Shown piece after piece: positions 1 to 5,791 of a stretch of DNA of 8,258 nt. This DNA comes from an uncultured Lachnospiraceae bacterium (lineage in GTDB: Bacteria > Bacillota_A > Clostridia > Lachnospirales > Lachnospiraceae). Position 1 is the stretch's first letter, and each line of letters begins with the position of its first letter. Both the position numbers and the translations under genes were made by a program. Location of the stretch: positions 1 to 8,258 of the forward strand of contig CAMWWF010000116.1 in the NCBI GenBank assembly GCA_947177885.1. Reading direction: 5' to 3'. The notes under the pieces were generated by a model, which saw nothing but the letters and a program-made list of their open reading frames with translations, ran no database searches and was not told where the DNA came from.

Positions 1-850
1 CTTGATTTTCAATCAGCATCCGGTTCAGCCCGGCGCCGTCTTTCAGCCCGTAGAGCCGTATGGTCCGGGCGTCCTGAACTTCGGCCGTAAGCTGAGGCTG
101 AGATTCCGAAATCAGGGCCAGGGCGCGCTTTGCGTCATTCACTTCCAGACGGAAATAATCCGCGCAGTTTTTCTCTAATTCGGCTCGGCTCGTCTCCTCT
201 ACCAGACTGCCGTCCTTGATGATGCCGTAATGTGTGGAAAGCTTGCTCAATTCTCCCAGAATGTGGGAGCTGATGATAAAGGTTTTTCCCTCTTCGTTCA
301 GCTGCAGAATCAGCCGGCGGATTTCCCGTACGCCCTCCGGGTCCAGACCGTTTATGGGTTCGTCCAGAATCAGAAGGTCGGGATTTCCCAGCAGGGCAAG
401 GGCAATACCCAGCCGCTGTTTCATACCCATGGAAAAAAACCGGGTTTTCTTTTTGCCGGTGTTTGCCATGCCGGTGACGGCCAGCACTTTGTCTACGCTT
501 TTCTCGTCTGCCAGCCCAAGGCATTTTGCCTTCATAACCGCATTCTGTCTGGCGGTTAAATTGGGATAGAGTCCTGCGGATTCAATAAGGCATCCGATTC
601 TTCTGGCCGTATAAGGGTCGTCTACCGTGTTTCCGAATAAAAGGATATTGCCTGCGGTAGGCTTTGCCAGCCCGCACAGCATTTTCAATGTGGTGGATTT
701 TCCCGCGCCGTTTCTGCCGATGAAACCGTATATTGCCCCCTTTTGTACTTTTATGTCCAGATGATTTACAGCTGTCTTATCTTTGTACTTTTTGGTGAGG
801 GCTGTGGTTTCCACAGCAAGCGGGTCCGGGTTTTTATGATCGTTGGTCAT
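1..850 (-). CDS. ABC transporter ATP-binding protein, BcrA-like (3' end off window)
   Basis: Cytoplasmic ATPase subunit of an ABC exporter of the bacitracin/lantibiotic-resistance type (BcrA-like); it would power a permease probably encoded beyond the left edge. The 283 visible residues contain Walker A GRNGAGKST (45-53), a Q-loop region reading LIESAGLYPNLTA (88-100, Glu where many ABC proteins have Gln, as I recall is common in this subfamily), a signature variant FSMGMKQR (139-146), Walker B LLILDEP (159-165), D-loop GLD (168-170) and the switch His in SSH (194-196). The domain is complete and only the C-terminal accessory part is cut. The ATG at 848-850 is preceded by a good AAGGAG ribosome site. 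It lies 148 bp downstream of the response regulator on the same strand, a layout common in peptide-antibiotic sensing and detoxification modules. The substrate cannot be told from sequence. Confidence 0.93.
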   Translation of the reverse strand, partial: MTNDHKNPDPLAVETTALTKKYKDKTAVNHLDIKVQKGAIYGFIGRNGAGKSTTLKMLCGLAKPTAGNILLFGNTVDDPYTARRIGCLIESAGLYPNLTARQNAVMKAKCLGLADEKSVDKVLAVTGMANTGKKKTRFFSMGMKQRLGIALALLGNPDLLILDEPINGLDPEGVREIRRLILQLNEEGKTFIISSHILGELSKLSTHYGIIKDGSLVEETSRAELEKNCADYFRLEVNDAKRALALISESQPQLTAEVQDARTIRLYGLKDGAGLNRMLIENQ

Positions 851-894
851 GTTGCGCTCCTTTCCGGGCATTTTGAATGTTTCCTGAAAGGTAT

Positions 895-946
895 ATTATC
901 AGAGAATTTTTCAAAAAGTACTCAGAAAAGGTAAAGAAAGTTTAAA
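895..946 (-). promoter_or_regulatory. Candidate activated promoter of the ABC ATPase with 11-bp direct repeat
   Basis: Reading the minus strand toward the ATPase gene, two adjacent 11-mers, TTTAAACTTTC (946-936) and TTTACCTTTTC (935-925), match at 8 of 11 positions. A GATAAT -10 candidate follows at 900-895. The hexamer 17 bp upstream of it (923-918, GAGTAC) is a poor -35. A weak -35 with a direct repeat of one-helical-turn period beside it is the usual layout of promoters activated by OmpR/PhoB-family regulators, and such a regulator is encoded immediately upstream. Binding is inferred. Confidence 0.4.
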
Positions 947-998
947 GTTCGGGAAGAATTCTCGGAAATTGAAAGCAGGCTGTCCGGGAAATTCCGGT

Positions 999-1718
999 TC
1001 ACAACGGGATTGTGGGATGTGAAGGTTTGGAAGAAGGACGGGCCAGCTTGAAGCCCAGTCCCCATACGGTCTGAATATAGGAATCGGTTCCGCTTTCTTT
1101 CAGCTTTGCCCGGATATTGCTGATATGTACATTCAGTGTCTTGTCCTCTGCAAGGTATTCTTCGCCCCAGGCGTATTCGTATATCATTTGTTTGGAAAAA
1201 ACCCGTCCGGGATTTCGGATGAGAAGCTCCAGAATCAGAAATTCATGCCGGGTCAGCGTCACAGGGCATCCGGACACGGTTAATTCCTGGCGGTCAGGCT
1301 GCAGGCGCCACTCTCCGTACTGATAAACTATAGAATCGTCCTCCTGCGCTCTCTGTTCGTTTCTCGCTCTGCGGCGCAGCTGCACCTGGATTCGGACAAG
1401 GAGCTCCGGCAGGTCAAAAGGCTTGCAGAGATAATCCTCCGCTCCGGCCGAAAGCAGGTCAACCTTGCTGTCAAGGCTGCTTTTGGCAGACAGTACGATC
1501 ACAGGTGTTTTTTTGCAAAAAAGAGATACCAGTTCTTCGCCGGGAATGCCGGGAAGCATCAGATCCAGCAGAATCAGGTCATATTCGTTCATGGAGAAAA
1601 GCAGTCTGGCTTCGCTGCCGGAAAAAGCCTGGGTGCAGACATAGCCATGACTTTCCAGGTATTCCCGCAGCATCCGGTTATTTTCGGCATCGTCTTCCAC
1701 AATCAGCAGATGTTTCAT
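999..1718 (-). CDS. OmpR/PhoB-family response regulator
   Basis: Two-component response regulator of 239 residues: a phosphorylatable receiver domain joined to a winged-helix DNA-binding domain. The receiver (about 1-112) has the acidic pair D9-D10, phospho-acceptor D52 in LLDLMLPG, switch residue S77 and conserved K99 in the CKPF motif. The C-terminal domain (about 133-226) has the trans_reg_C pattern LTRHEFLILELL, then LNVHISNIRAKL (recognition helix) and the terminal hairpin YIQTVWGLGFKL. The start is the ATG at 1716-1718, with GAGGA 9-10 bases upstream. An in-frame extension to 1907 is rejected because a consensus promoter and leader lie within it. No histidine kinase is adjacent in the window; it may lie beyond the ABC genes to the left or elsewhere. 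The likely target is the downstream ABC transporter. Domain assignment is firm; signal and target are inferred. Confidence 0.95.
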   Translation of the reverse strand: MKHLLIVEDDAENNRMLREYLESHGYVCTQAFSGSEARLLFSMNEYDLILLDLMLPGIPGEELVSLFCKKTPVIVLSAKSSLDSKVDLLSAGAEDYLCKPFDLPELLVRIQVQLRRRARNEQRAQEDDSIVYQYGEWRLQPDRQELTVSGCPVTLTRHEFLILELLIRNPGRVFSKQMIYEYAWGEEYLAEDKTLNVHISNIRAKLKESGTDSYIQTVWGLGFKLARPSSKPSHPTIPL

Positions 1719-1739
1719 GAAATAAATCCTCGACTTTCC

Positions 1740-1778
1740 AGGGGCGGTTCCGGCATTTTCAGCTCGATGCCCGCCCCT
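1740..1778 (-). other. Stem-loop in the response regulator leader
   Basis: Arms 1740-1747 (AGGGGCGG) and 1771-1778 (CCGCCCCT) pair perfectly over 8 GC-rich bases with a 23-base loop. The structure sits in the predicted 5' leader between the promoter and the ribosome binding site. It has no T-tract, so it does not look like an intrinsic terminator. It may stabilise the transcript or affect translation; no known riboswitch is recognised. Confidence 0.4.
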
Positions 1779-1797
1779 GCCGCATTCTTGTACCATT

Positions 1798-1826
1798 ATT
1801 ATATGGATTTTACGGATGGCTGTCAA
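1798..1826 (-). promoter_or_regulatory. Consensus sigma-A promoter of the response regulator
   Basis: On the minus strand, TTGACA (1826-1821) and TATAAT (1803-1798) are both perfect consensus hexamers separated by exactly 17 bp. Transcription would start near 1790 and give a leader of about 70 bases before the ATG at 1718. This suggests constitutive, strong expression of the regulator unless something represses it. Confidence 0.85.
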
Positions 1827-1935
1827 CGGGTTCCGGAAGCGCTGCCCGTAAGGTATCAGCCGAAGCATAATTGAAAAAGCAGGGATGGATTGGGGAGCCT
1901 GCTGCAAAAGCTTTGGTTAAAGTAACAGAAATAGG

Positions 1936-1964
1936 TTGCATTATCTGCCTTTGTCGAATAAAAT
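1936..1964 (+). promoter_or_regulatory. Candidate promoter of the Mrr-like gene
   Basis: TTGCAT (1936-1941) and TAAAAT (1959-1964) are separated by 17 bp. The -10 matches consensus at 5 of 6 positions, but the -35 at only 3 of 6. If used, it gives a long leader of about 220 bases that includes the 40-bp tandem repeat. Confidence 0.35.
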
Positions 1965-2042
1965 AGAAACAGGATAGAAGGAGCAGAAATAATACAGATG
2001 TGACGGCCAAATGCACCGGGAGATTCCGGCAGACCAAAACAG

Positions 2043-2122
2043 CAGACCGAAAACGGTGACCCGGAAGGGCGGACCGAAACGGCGGACTGAAAACGGTGAC
2101 CTGGAAAGGCGGACCGAAACGG
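2043..2122. repeat. 40-bp direct tandem repeat, two full copies
   Basis: Copies at 2043-2082 and 2083-2122 match at 36 of 40 positions and abut without spacer. A decayed partial copy precedes them (about 2026-2042) and a fragment follows (2123-2130). Within each unit GACCGAAAACGG and GACCGAAACGG form a sub-repeat. The 40-base period is not a multiple of three, and the block lies upstream of the start codon at 2195, so it is probably non-coding. Function is unknown. Confidence 0.85.
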
Positions 2123-2194
2123 CAGACGCAAAGGGGAGAAAGAGAAAAAATACTCGGGAGAACGCTGCCGAAAGGAAGAGGGGGATACATAAAT

Positions 2195-2647
2195 ATGAAT
2201 ACGGAACTGATTGTAATGATTATTTCAATATCAGCTGCAGCCATGCTGCTGAGCGGGGTGCTGTACCTGCGCCAGCGGGCCAGGCGGCGCAGGGTGGAAG
2301 CGTATGACCTGATGGAGGGGCATGATTTTGAGTATTATTGTGCGGAACTTTTAAAACAGAACGGTTTTTTGGAGGTGGAGGTCACCAGAGGAAGCGGGGA
2401 TTACGGAATTGACATTCTGGCGGAGAAGGACGGAGTTACTTACGCCATCCAGTGTAAATGTTATACGGCGCCGGTGGGGGTAAAGGCAGTGCAGGAAGCC
2501 TACGCGGGCAGAGATTACTATGACAGGATGGTGGGAGCGGTTCTGACAAACCAGTATTTTACCCAGCCTGCCACAGAGGCGGCAAAGAAACTTAAGATTT
2601 TGCTGTGGGACAGAGGGTATCTGGAAAGTATGCTGGAAGAGCAGTGA
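2195..2647 (+). CDS. Membrane-anchored Mrr-type restriction-endonuclease-fold protein
   Basis: A small protein of 150 residues. One hydrophobic helix (about 5-25) is followed by a basic stop-transfer run (RQRARRRR, 27-34), placing the rest in the cytoplasm. Residues 40-137 match the Mrr catalytic domain (PD-(D/E)xK fold): FEYYCAELLKQNGF (45-58), then SGDYGIDI (67-74) with the putative catalytic D73, then the QCK motif (Q86, K88), as seen in the family. It is therefore likely an intact nuclease or nucleic-acid-binding domain, although many short membrane-tethered Mrr proteins have no known role. The ATG at 2195 is preferred over an upstream in-frame ATG at 2096 because it has GAGGGGG about 10 bases upstream and because 2096 falls inside the tandem repeat. 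No methyltransferase or specificity subunit is nearby, so it is not part of a visible restriction-modification system. Confidence 0.88.
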   Translation: MNTELIVMIISISAAAMLLSGVLYLRQRARRRRVEAYDLMEGHDFEYYCAELLKQNGFLEVEVTRGSGDYGIDILAEKDGVTYAIQCKCYTAPVGVKAVQEAYAGRDYYDRMVGAVLTNQYFTQPATEAAKKLKILLWDRGYLESMLEEQ

Positions 2648-2704
2648 ACCGGGGCCTTTAAAGGATTTGGGGGTCCTTGGGAGGATGCGGGAAGCACGCA
2701 GGGA

Positions 2705-2733
2705 TTGCCAAAGAGGCATATTTCGGATATAAT
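2705..2733 (+). promoter_or_regulatory. Strong sigma-A promoter of the sortase gene
   Basis: TTGCCA (2705-2710, 5 of 6 to consensus) and TATAAT (2728-2733, perfect) are separated by 17 bp. The start point would be near 2740, leaving a leader of under 30 bases before the ATG at 2767. It probably drives the sortase and, with only 75 bp between them, the regulator gene that follows. Confidence 0.75.
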
Positions 2734-2766
2734 GCTGACAGAAGCAGCTGTTATGGGAGGTAAGAC

Positions 2767-3618
2767 ATGGGTAAATGGATCAGACGTGGGGCGATATTGG
2801 TGGTTTTGGGAATATTTCTCTTTTCCGTGGGTTCCGTCATAAGAATTCTCAGCCAATATGAGGCCGGAAGCCGTGTTTATGACGACGCGGCACAGAAATA
2901 TACCGCAAACACCGGGCAGGGAACCGGAAGCGGGGCAGAAAAGATACAGACAGAGAACCGGGAAGGGGCGGATGAGCCGGGGCATACGGCGGAACTGGCG
3001 CCCATCAGTGTGGATTTTCAGGGACTGCAGGAAGTAAACAGTGACGTGGCGGGGTGGATTTATTGTGAAGATTCGCCGATAAATTATCCGGTGGTACAGG
3101 GAAAGGATAATGACTACTACCTGAGACATAACTATGACGGGAGTTATAATATTTCCGGGTCCGTGTTTATTGACGTGGCGAACAAAAGGAATTTCGGGGA
3201 TTCCAATACGATTTTATATGCCCACAACATGAACGACGGTTCCATGTTTGCCGGTTTGGAAAAATGGGCGGAACAGGAATATTATGACGAACATCCCGTA
3301 ATGTGGCTGCTGACGCCGGAACAGGATTATAAGATTATTCTGTTTTCGGGCTATACCACCCCGGCAGTTTCCGACACCTATACAATTTTCGACGGACCCT
3401 GCCAGGACCTGGACACCTATCTGACAAAGAGTTGGGAGAAGTCGGATTTCAGCGCAGAGGCGGAGTTGGACGGAAAGGAAAGATACATATTGCTCAGCAC
3501 CTGCGCATATGTGTTTGATAATGCCCGTTATGTGGTACACGGAAAACTGGTGCCGGTGGACAGTGCAGGGGGAGTTCCGCTGGGCAGTGCGGGGGGAACT
3601 TCGCCGGCCGGGGAATAG
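2767..3618 (+). CDS. srtB: Class B sortase
   Basis: Membrane-bound cysteine transpeptidase of 283 residues that cuts a C-terminal sorting signal on an exported protein and joins it to the peptidoglycan or to another subunit. An N-terminal hydrophobic helix (about 8-28) anchors it with the catalytic part outside. The sortase domain (about 84-263) shows the class B pattern: DVAGWIYCEDSPINYPVVQG (93-112), the catalytic His in YAHNMNDGSMF (H153), the catalytic Cys in LLSTC (C246), and the Arg in NARYVVHGKL (R254). Residues 40-80 form a low-complexity spacer, and the tail carries an 8-residue Gly/Ser/Ala repeat (about 266-281). GGGAGG sits just before the ATG. Class B sortases often serve one or a few substrates encoded nearby; the obvious candidate is the large secreted protein starting at 6408, whose C-terminal sorting signal lies outside the window. 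Confidence 0.94.
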   Translation: MGKWIRRGAILVVLGIFLFSVGSVIRILSQYEAGSRVYDDAAQKYTANTGQGTGSGAEKIQTENREGADEPGHTAELAPISVDFQGLQEVNSDVAGWIYCEDSPINYPVVQGKDNDYYLRHNYDGSYNISGSVFIDVANKRNFGDSNTILYAHNMNDGSMFAGLEKWAEQEYYDEHPVMWLLTPEQDYKIILFSGYTTPAVSDTYTIFDGPCQDLDTYLTKSWEKSDFSAEAELDGKERYILLSTCAYVFDNARYVVHGKLVPVDSAGGVPLGSAGGTSPAGE

Positions 3619-3693
3619 TAAGTTCATCCGGCAGACAGGGCAGACAGGAATGTACAGCAGCAGTGTTCTCGGGGGAGAAGAGGGGATGGGGAA

Positions 3694-4932
3694 ATGGCGC
3701 CGAAACAGGAAAGGGGAGTCTTATATGTTCAGATGTTCGGAGGGTTCACGCTGACTTATGAGGGAAAATCCATTATAGGAAATATTAAATCCAGAGAATC
3801 ACAGTTTATTTATCTGATGCAGCTTCTGCTGCATCACTGGAACACAGGGGTCAGCAGGGAACTGCTTGAGGAAGTATTGTTCGAAGATCGGGACGTCAGT
3901 GATGTCCGGCATGCCCTGCGCAGCGTTATTTACAATGCAAAGAGACGGCTGAAAGACTCGGGGCTTCCGGAGGCAAATTATATCGAACAGAGGGACGGAC
4001 TTTATTATTGGACGGGAGAGATTCCGGTTGCGGAGGACGCGGGAGAGTTTGAACGTCTGTACCGGGAGGCCGGGACTGCGCAGGAGCCCGAGCGGAGAAT
4101 GCGGCTCTATCTGGATGCATGCTATTGCTACACCGGAGAATTTCTGCCTTCGCAGGGCGGGATTCTGTGGGTGATGCAGGAGGCAAAAAAGTACAGAGGG
4201 CTGTTTGGTCAATGTGTGGAGAAGGCGGTCCGGCTGCTGAGGAACAGCGGAGATTTCCGTCAGATGGAAAAGCTGGGGCTTTACGCGGCAAAGATATGTC
4301 CGCTGTCGGACTGGGAGGTCATTTCCATGGAGGCTCTGGTGAGCCAGGGGCGCTATGAGGATGCCAGAAAGTTTTATGACAGTACGGCGGATCTGTATTT
4401 CCGGGAACAGGGGCTCAGACCTTCCGGGCAGATGATGAAACTGTTTCGGAAATTGGGAGAGCGGATGGAGCATCGGCACGGCGCTCTGGACGATATTCAG
4501 TCCAAGCTCATAGAAGGAGAAAACGGCAGTCCGGGGGGGTTGTTATGTTCTTATCCTGTTTTTCAGGGCATTTACCGTATGGTGGGGCGGATGATGGAGC
4601 GGGGAGGACAGTCCGTATATCTGATGCTCTGCACCGTGGTTGACGGTAAGGGAAATCCCATTAAGGACAGGGAACCGCAGGAAGAACTTACCGAGAGACT
4701 GCGGGAAGCTATTTTGAGCTCTGTCCGGCGCAGCGATGTAGTCAGCAGATACGGAAAGGGTGAATACCTGGTTTTGCTGATAAACATTTCCAGAGAAGAC
4801 TGTGAGAAGATAAAGGAAAGAATCAATAACCATTTTGTTATGAAACGGAACAGAACGGGAGTTCGATATTATGTAAACAGTGTGATCTGCGTGACGGACA
4901 GAGAGACATTTCTGAAAGGAAAAGACCAGTGA
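3694..4932 (+). CDS. SARP/BTAD-type transcriptional regulator with degenerate GGDEF-like C-terminus
   Basis: Predicted cytoplasmic regulator of 412 residues. The N-terminus (about 9-107) is a winged-helix DNA-binding domain of the SARP/OmpR type: it opens with VQMFGGFTLTYEG and carries HALRSVIYNAKRRL (73-86) and IEQRDGLYYW (97-106). Residues 110-260 form a helical BTAD-like repeat region (YLDACYCYTGEFLP, then CPLSDWEVISMEALVSQGRYEDARKFY). Residues 285-410 resemble a GGDEF fold: RRSDVVSRYGKGEYLVLL (345-362) aligns with the usual RxxDxxxRYGGDEF stretch, but the active site reads GKGEY (354-358), so cyclase activity is unlikely and a sensory or dimerisation role is more plausible. The ATG at 3694 has AGAGGGG upstream; no start codon occurs nearer the domain until Met14. 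It lies 75 bp after the sortase with no obvious terminator between. Its target is unknown; the promoter region at 5012-5099 is a candidate. Confidence 0.85.
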   Translation: MAPKQERGVLYVQMFGGFTLTYEGKSIIGNIKSRESQFIYLMQLLLHHWNTGVSRELLEEVLFEDRDVSDVRHALRSVIYNAKRRLKDSGLPEANYIEQRDGLYYWTGEIPVAEDAGEFERLYREAGTAQEPERRMRLYLDACYCYTGEFLPSQGGILWVMQEAKKYRGLFGQCVEKAVRLLRNSGDFRQMEKLGLYAAKICPLSDWEVISMEALVSQGRYEDARKFYDSTADLYFREQGLRPSGQMMKLFRKLGERMEHRHGALDDIQSKLIEGENGSPGGLLCSYPVFQGIYRMVGRMMERGGQSVYLMLCTVVDGKGNPIKDREPQEELTERLREAILSSVRRSDVVSRYGKGEYLVLLINISREDCEKIKERINNHFVMKRNRTGVRYYVNSVICVTDRETFLKGKDQ

Positions 4933-4941
4933 ATCAGGCTG

Positions 4942-4972
4942 CAGGGCGTCGGAGAATCAATCCGGCGCCCTG
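4942..4972 (+). terminator. GC-rich hairpin after the regulator gene
   Basis: CAGGGCGTCGG (4942-4952) pairs with CCGGCGCCCTG (4962-4972) over 11 positions, one of them a G-U pair in RNA, around a 9-base loop. It starts 10 bases after the stop codon at 4932. No T-tract follows, so it is either a weak intrinsic terminator or a 3'-end stabilising structure. It could separate the sortase-regulator transcript from the downstream genes. Confidence 0.5.
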
Positions 4973-5011
4973 TCTGCACAGGAGGACTTCTCATTTTGCT
5001 GCCGGTACAGC

Positions 5012-5077
5012 CTCCGTCAAAAAATAAGTATAAATAATAACAAATGCGGAAAAACTTTGACGCTTCTTTTGACGGAG
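5012..5077. repeat. 11-bp perfect inverted repeat with three TTTGACG copies
   Basis: CTCCGTCAAAA (5012-5022) and TTTTGACGGAG (5067-5077) are perfect inverted copies flanking an AT-rich centre of 44 bases. TTTGACG occurs at 5056-5062 and 5068-5074 on the plus strand, 12 bp apart, and at 5022-5016 on the minus strand. The set lies just upstream of a promoter-like sequence and immediately after a SARP-type regulator gene. It is a good candidate operator; that it is bound by the regulator is inference. Confidence 0.6.
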
Positions 5078-5099
5078 CATCTGCTATACTGTGTATACC
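5069..5099 (+). promoter_or_regulatory. Candidate promoter of the coiled-coil/signal peptidase/surface protein genes
   Basis: TGCTATACT (5082-5090) is an extended -10 element without a well-spaced -35. Alternatively TTGACG (5069-5074) serves as -35 for TGTATA or TATACC at 5092-5099 with a 17-19 bp spacer. The upstream TTTGACG repeats overlap the -35 zone, a layout typical of activator-dependent promoters. The rest of the 4973-5155 gap shows no gene. Confidence 0.5.
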
Positions 5100-5155
5100 A
5101 CATAATATCTATTATGATATTTTGCGGCTGCAGACATTTGGAAACGAGGATAGGC

Positions 5156-5722
5156 ATGACAGATAAGGAATTGCGGAAACTCCGCAGGCAGGATTTACTG
5201 GAGCTGCTGGTGGAACAGAGTAAAGAGACAGGCAGGCTTGCAACGGAGCTGGGTGAGAAGGAGGCGGAGCTGACCGAAGCACAGGAAGGCAATGAGCGCC
5301 TGAAAGGGAAGCTGGACGAGAAGGACGCCCTGATAGAGAAGCTGAAGAGCCGTCTGGACGAAAAGGATGCCCAAATGGCGGAGGAAACCGCCCGCAGCCA
5401 GGAGACGCTGGGCAATCTGAAAGAGAAACTGGACGGGAAAGATGCTCTGATAGAGAAGCTGAAGAGCCGTCTGGACGAAAAGGACGCTCAAATGGCAGAG
5501 GAGACTGCCCGCAGCGAAGAGATTTTGGCGCGCCTGAAGGGAAAGCTGGACGAAAAGGATGCCCTGATAGAGAAATTGAGGGCACGTCTGGACAGCAGAG
5601 ACGAAAAAATAGAAATGCTGGAAGCCGAAGCGGTAAAGCTGCGGTCGGAAAGATGGAAGGAAATGAAAGACAGCGGACTGCCTCCGGAACTTTTGTCGAC
5701 AATAAAGACGTTGATGCAGTGA
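5156..5722 (+). CDS. Coiled-coil repeat protein, unknown function
   Basis: A 188-residue, highly charged, Lys/Glu-rich protein without signal peptide or membrane segment, so cytoplasmic. Residues 1-30 (MTDKELRKLRRQDLLELLVEQ and on) form a short helical head. Residues 30-165 are a continuous predicted coiled coil built from a 39-residue tandem repeat: 49-87, 88-126 (33 of 39 identical), and a partial third copy 127-150. Each contains LDEKDALIEKLKSR-like 14-residue sub-units. A short tail (SGLPPELLSTIKTLMQ) ends it. The start at 5156 is chosen for GAGGA five bases upstream; an in-frame extension to 5057 would run through the promoter region. It lies 69 bp ahead of the signal peptidase. I do not recognise a characterised family. 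A scaffold or partner for the export and anchoring machinery is one possibility, based only on position. Confidence 0.85.
   Translation: MTDKELRKLRRQDLLELLVEQSKETGRLATELGEKEAELTEAQEGNERLKGKLDEKDALIEKLKSRLDEKDAQMAEETARSQETLGNLKEKLDGKDALIEKLKSRLDEKDAQMAEETARSEEILARLKGKLDEKDALIEKLRARLDSRDEKIEMLEAEAVKLRSERWKEMKDSGLPPELLSTIKTLMQ
5300..5605 (+). repeat. 117-bp tandem repeat within the coiled-coil gene
   Basis: Copies at 5300-5416 and 5417-5533 plus a partial third at 5534-5605; the block CTGATAGAGAA recurs at 5330, 5447 and 5564 (the last copy ends in AGAAA), exactly 117 bp apart. The period is a multiple of three, so gain or loss of a copy keeps the reading frame. Confidence 0.9.
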
Positions 5723-5729
5723 TTACCTG

Positions 5730-5741
5730 TGCCGTACGGCA
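5730..5741. repeat. 12-bp perfect palindrome between coiled-coil and signal peptidase genes
   Basis: TGCCGTACGGCA reads the same on both strands, eight bases after the coiled-coil stop codon. It is too short for a stable terminator and has no T-tract. It could be a small protein-binding site or chance. Confidence 0.3.
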
Positions 5742-5791
5742 GGAACCCGGTCGGGCAGGAGGACGGAATCCTATGAGACAGAGGTTTATAT

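Larger units (their letters stand above)
1827..2194. other. Divergent intergenic region without a gene
   Basis: About 370 bases separate the response regulator promoter (minus) from the Mrr-like gene (plus). They hold a candidate plus-strand promoter (1936-1964), a 40-bp tandem repeat (2043-2122), and a purine-rich run leading into the ribosome binding site GAGGGGG near 2178-2184. Short open frames cross this stretch, but none has a ribosome site of its own or a recognisable product. Confidence 0.6.

Noticed and set aside
1878..1903. Minus-strand hairpin AGCAGG/CCTGCT followed by a T-run, as a terminator
   Set aside because: The stem is only 6 bp with a 14-base loop, and no gene in the window ends there on that strand; chance is as likely.
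1719..1907. N-terminal extension of the response regulator to an ATG at 1907
   Set aside because: The extension contains a perfect promoter and a leader hairpin, and the receiver domain starts normally at the ATG at 1718 with its own ribosome site.
2043..2122. CRISPR array
   Set aside because: The repeat copies abut without spacers, there are only two full units, and no cas gene is present.
2096..2194. Upstream in-frame start for the Mrr-like protein
   Set aside because: It would translate part of the 40-bp repeat into a basic, non-conserved leader ahead of a normal membrane anchor; the ATG at 2195 has the better ribosome site.
3799..4479. Antisense open frame of 226 codons opposite the SARP-type regulator
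   Set aside because: It is a shadow of a well-supported gene and shows no domain or ribosome site.
5057..5155. Upstream in-frame start of the coiled-coil protein, adding a hydrophobic leader
   Set aside because: This stretch holds promoter-like elements and the TTTGACG repeats, and no ribosome site precedes 5057; the ATG at 5156 has GAGGA at good distance.
5112..5702. Antisense Ser/Pro/Leu-rich open frames opposite the coiled-coil gene
   Set aside because: Their composition and repeats follow from the sense-strand Lys/Glu repeats; there is no independent evidence of coding.
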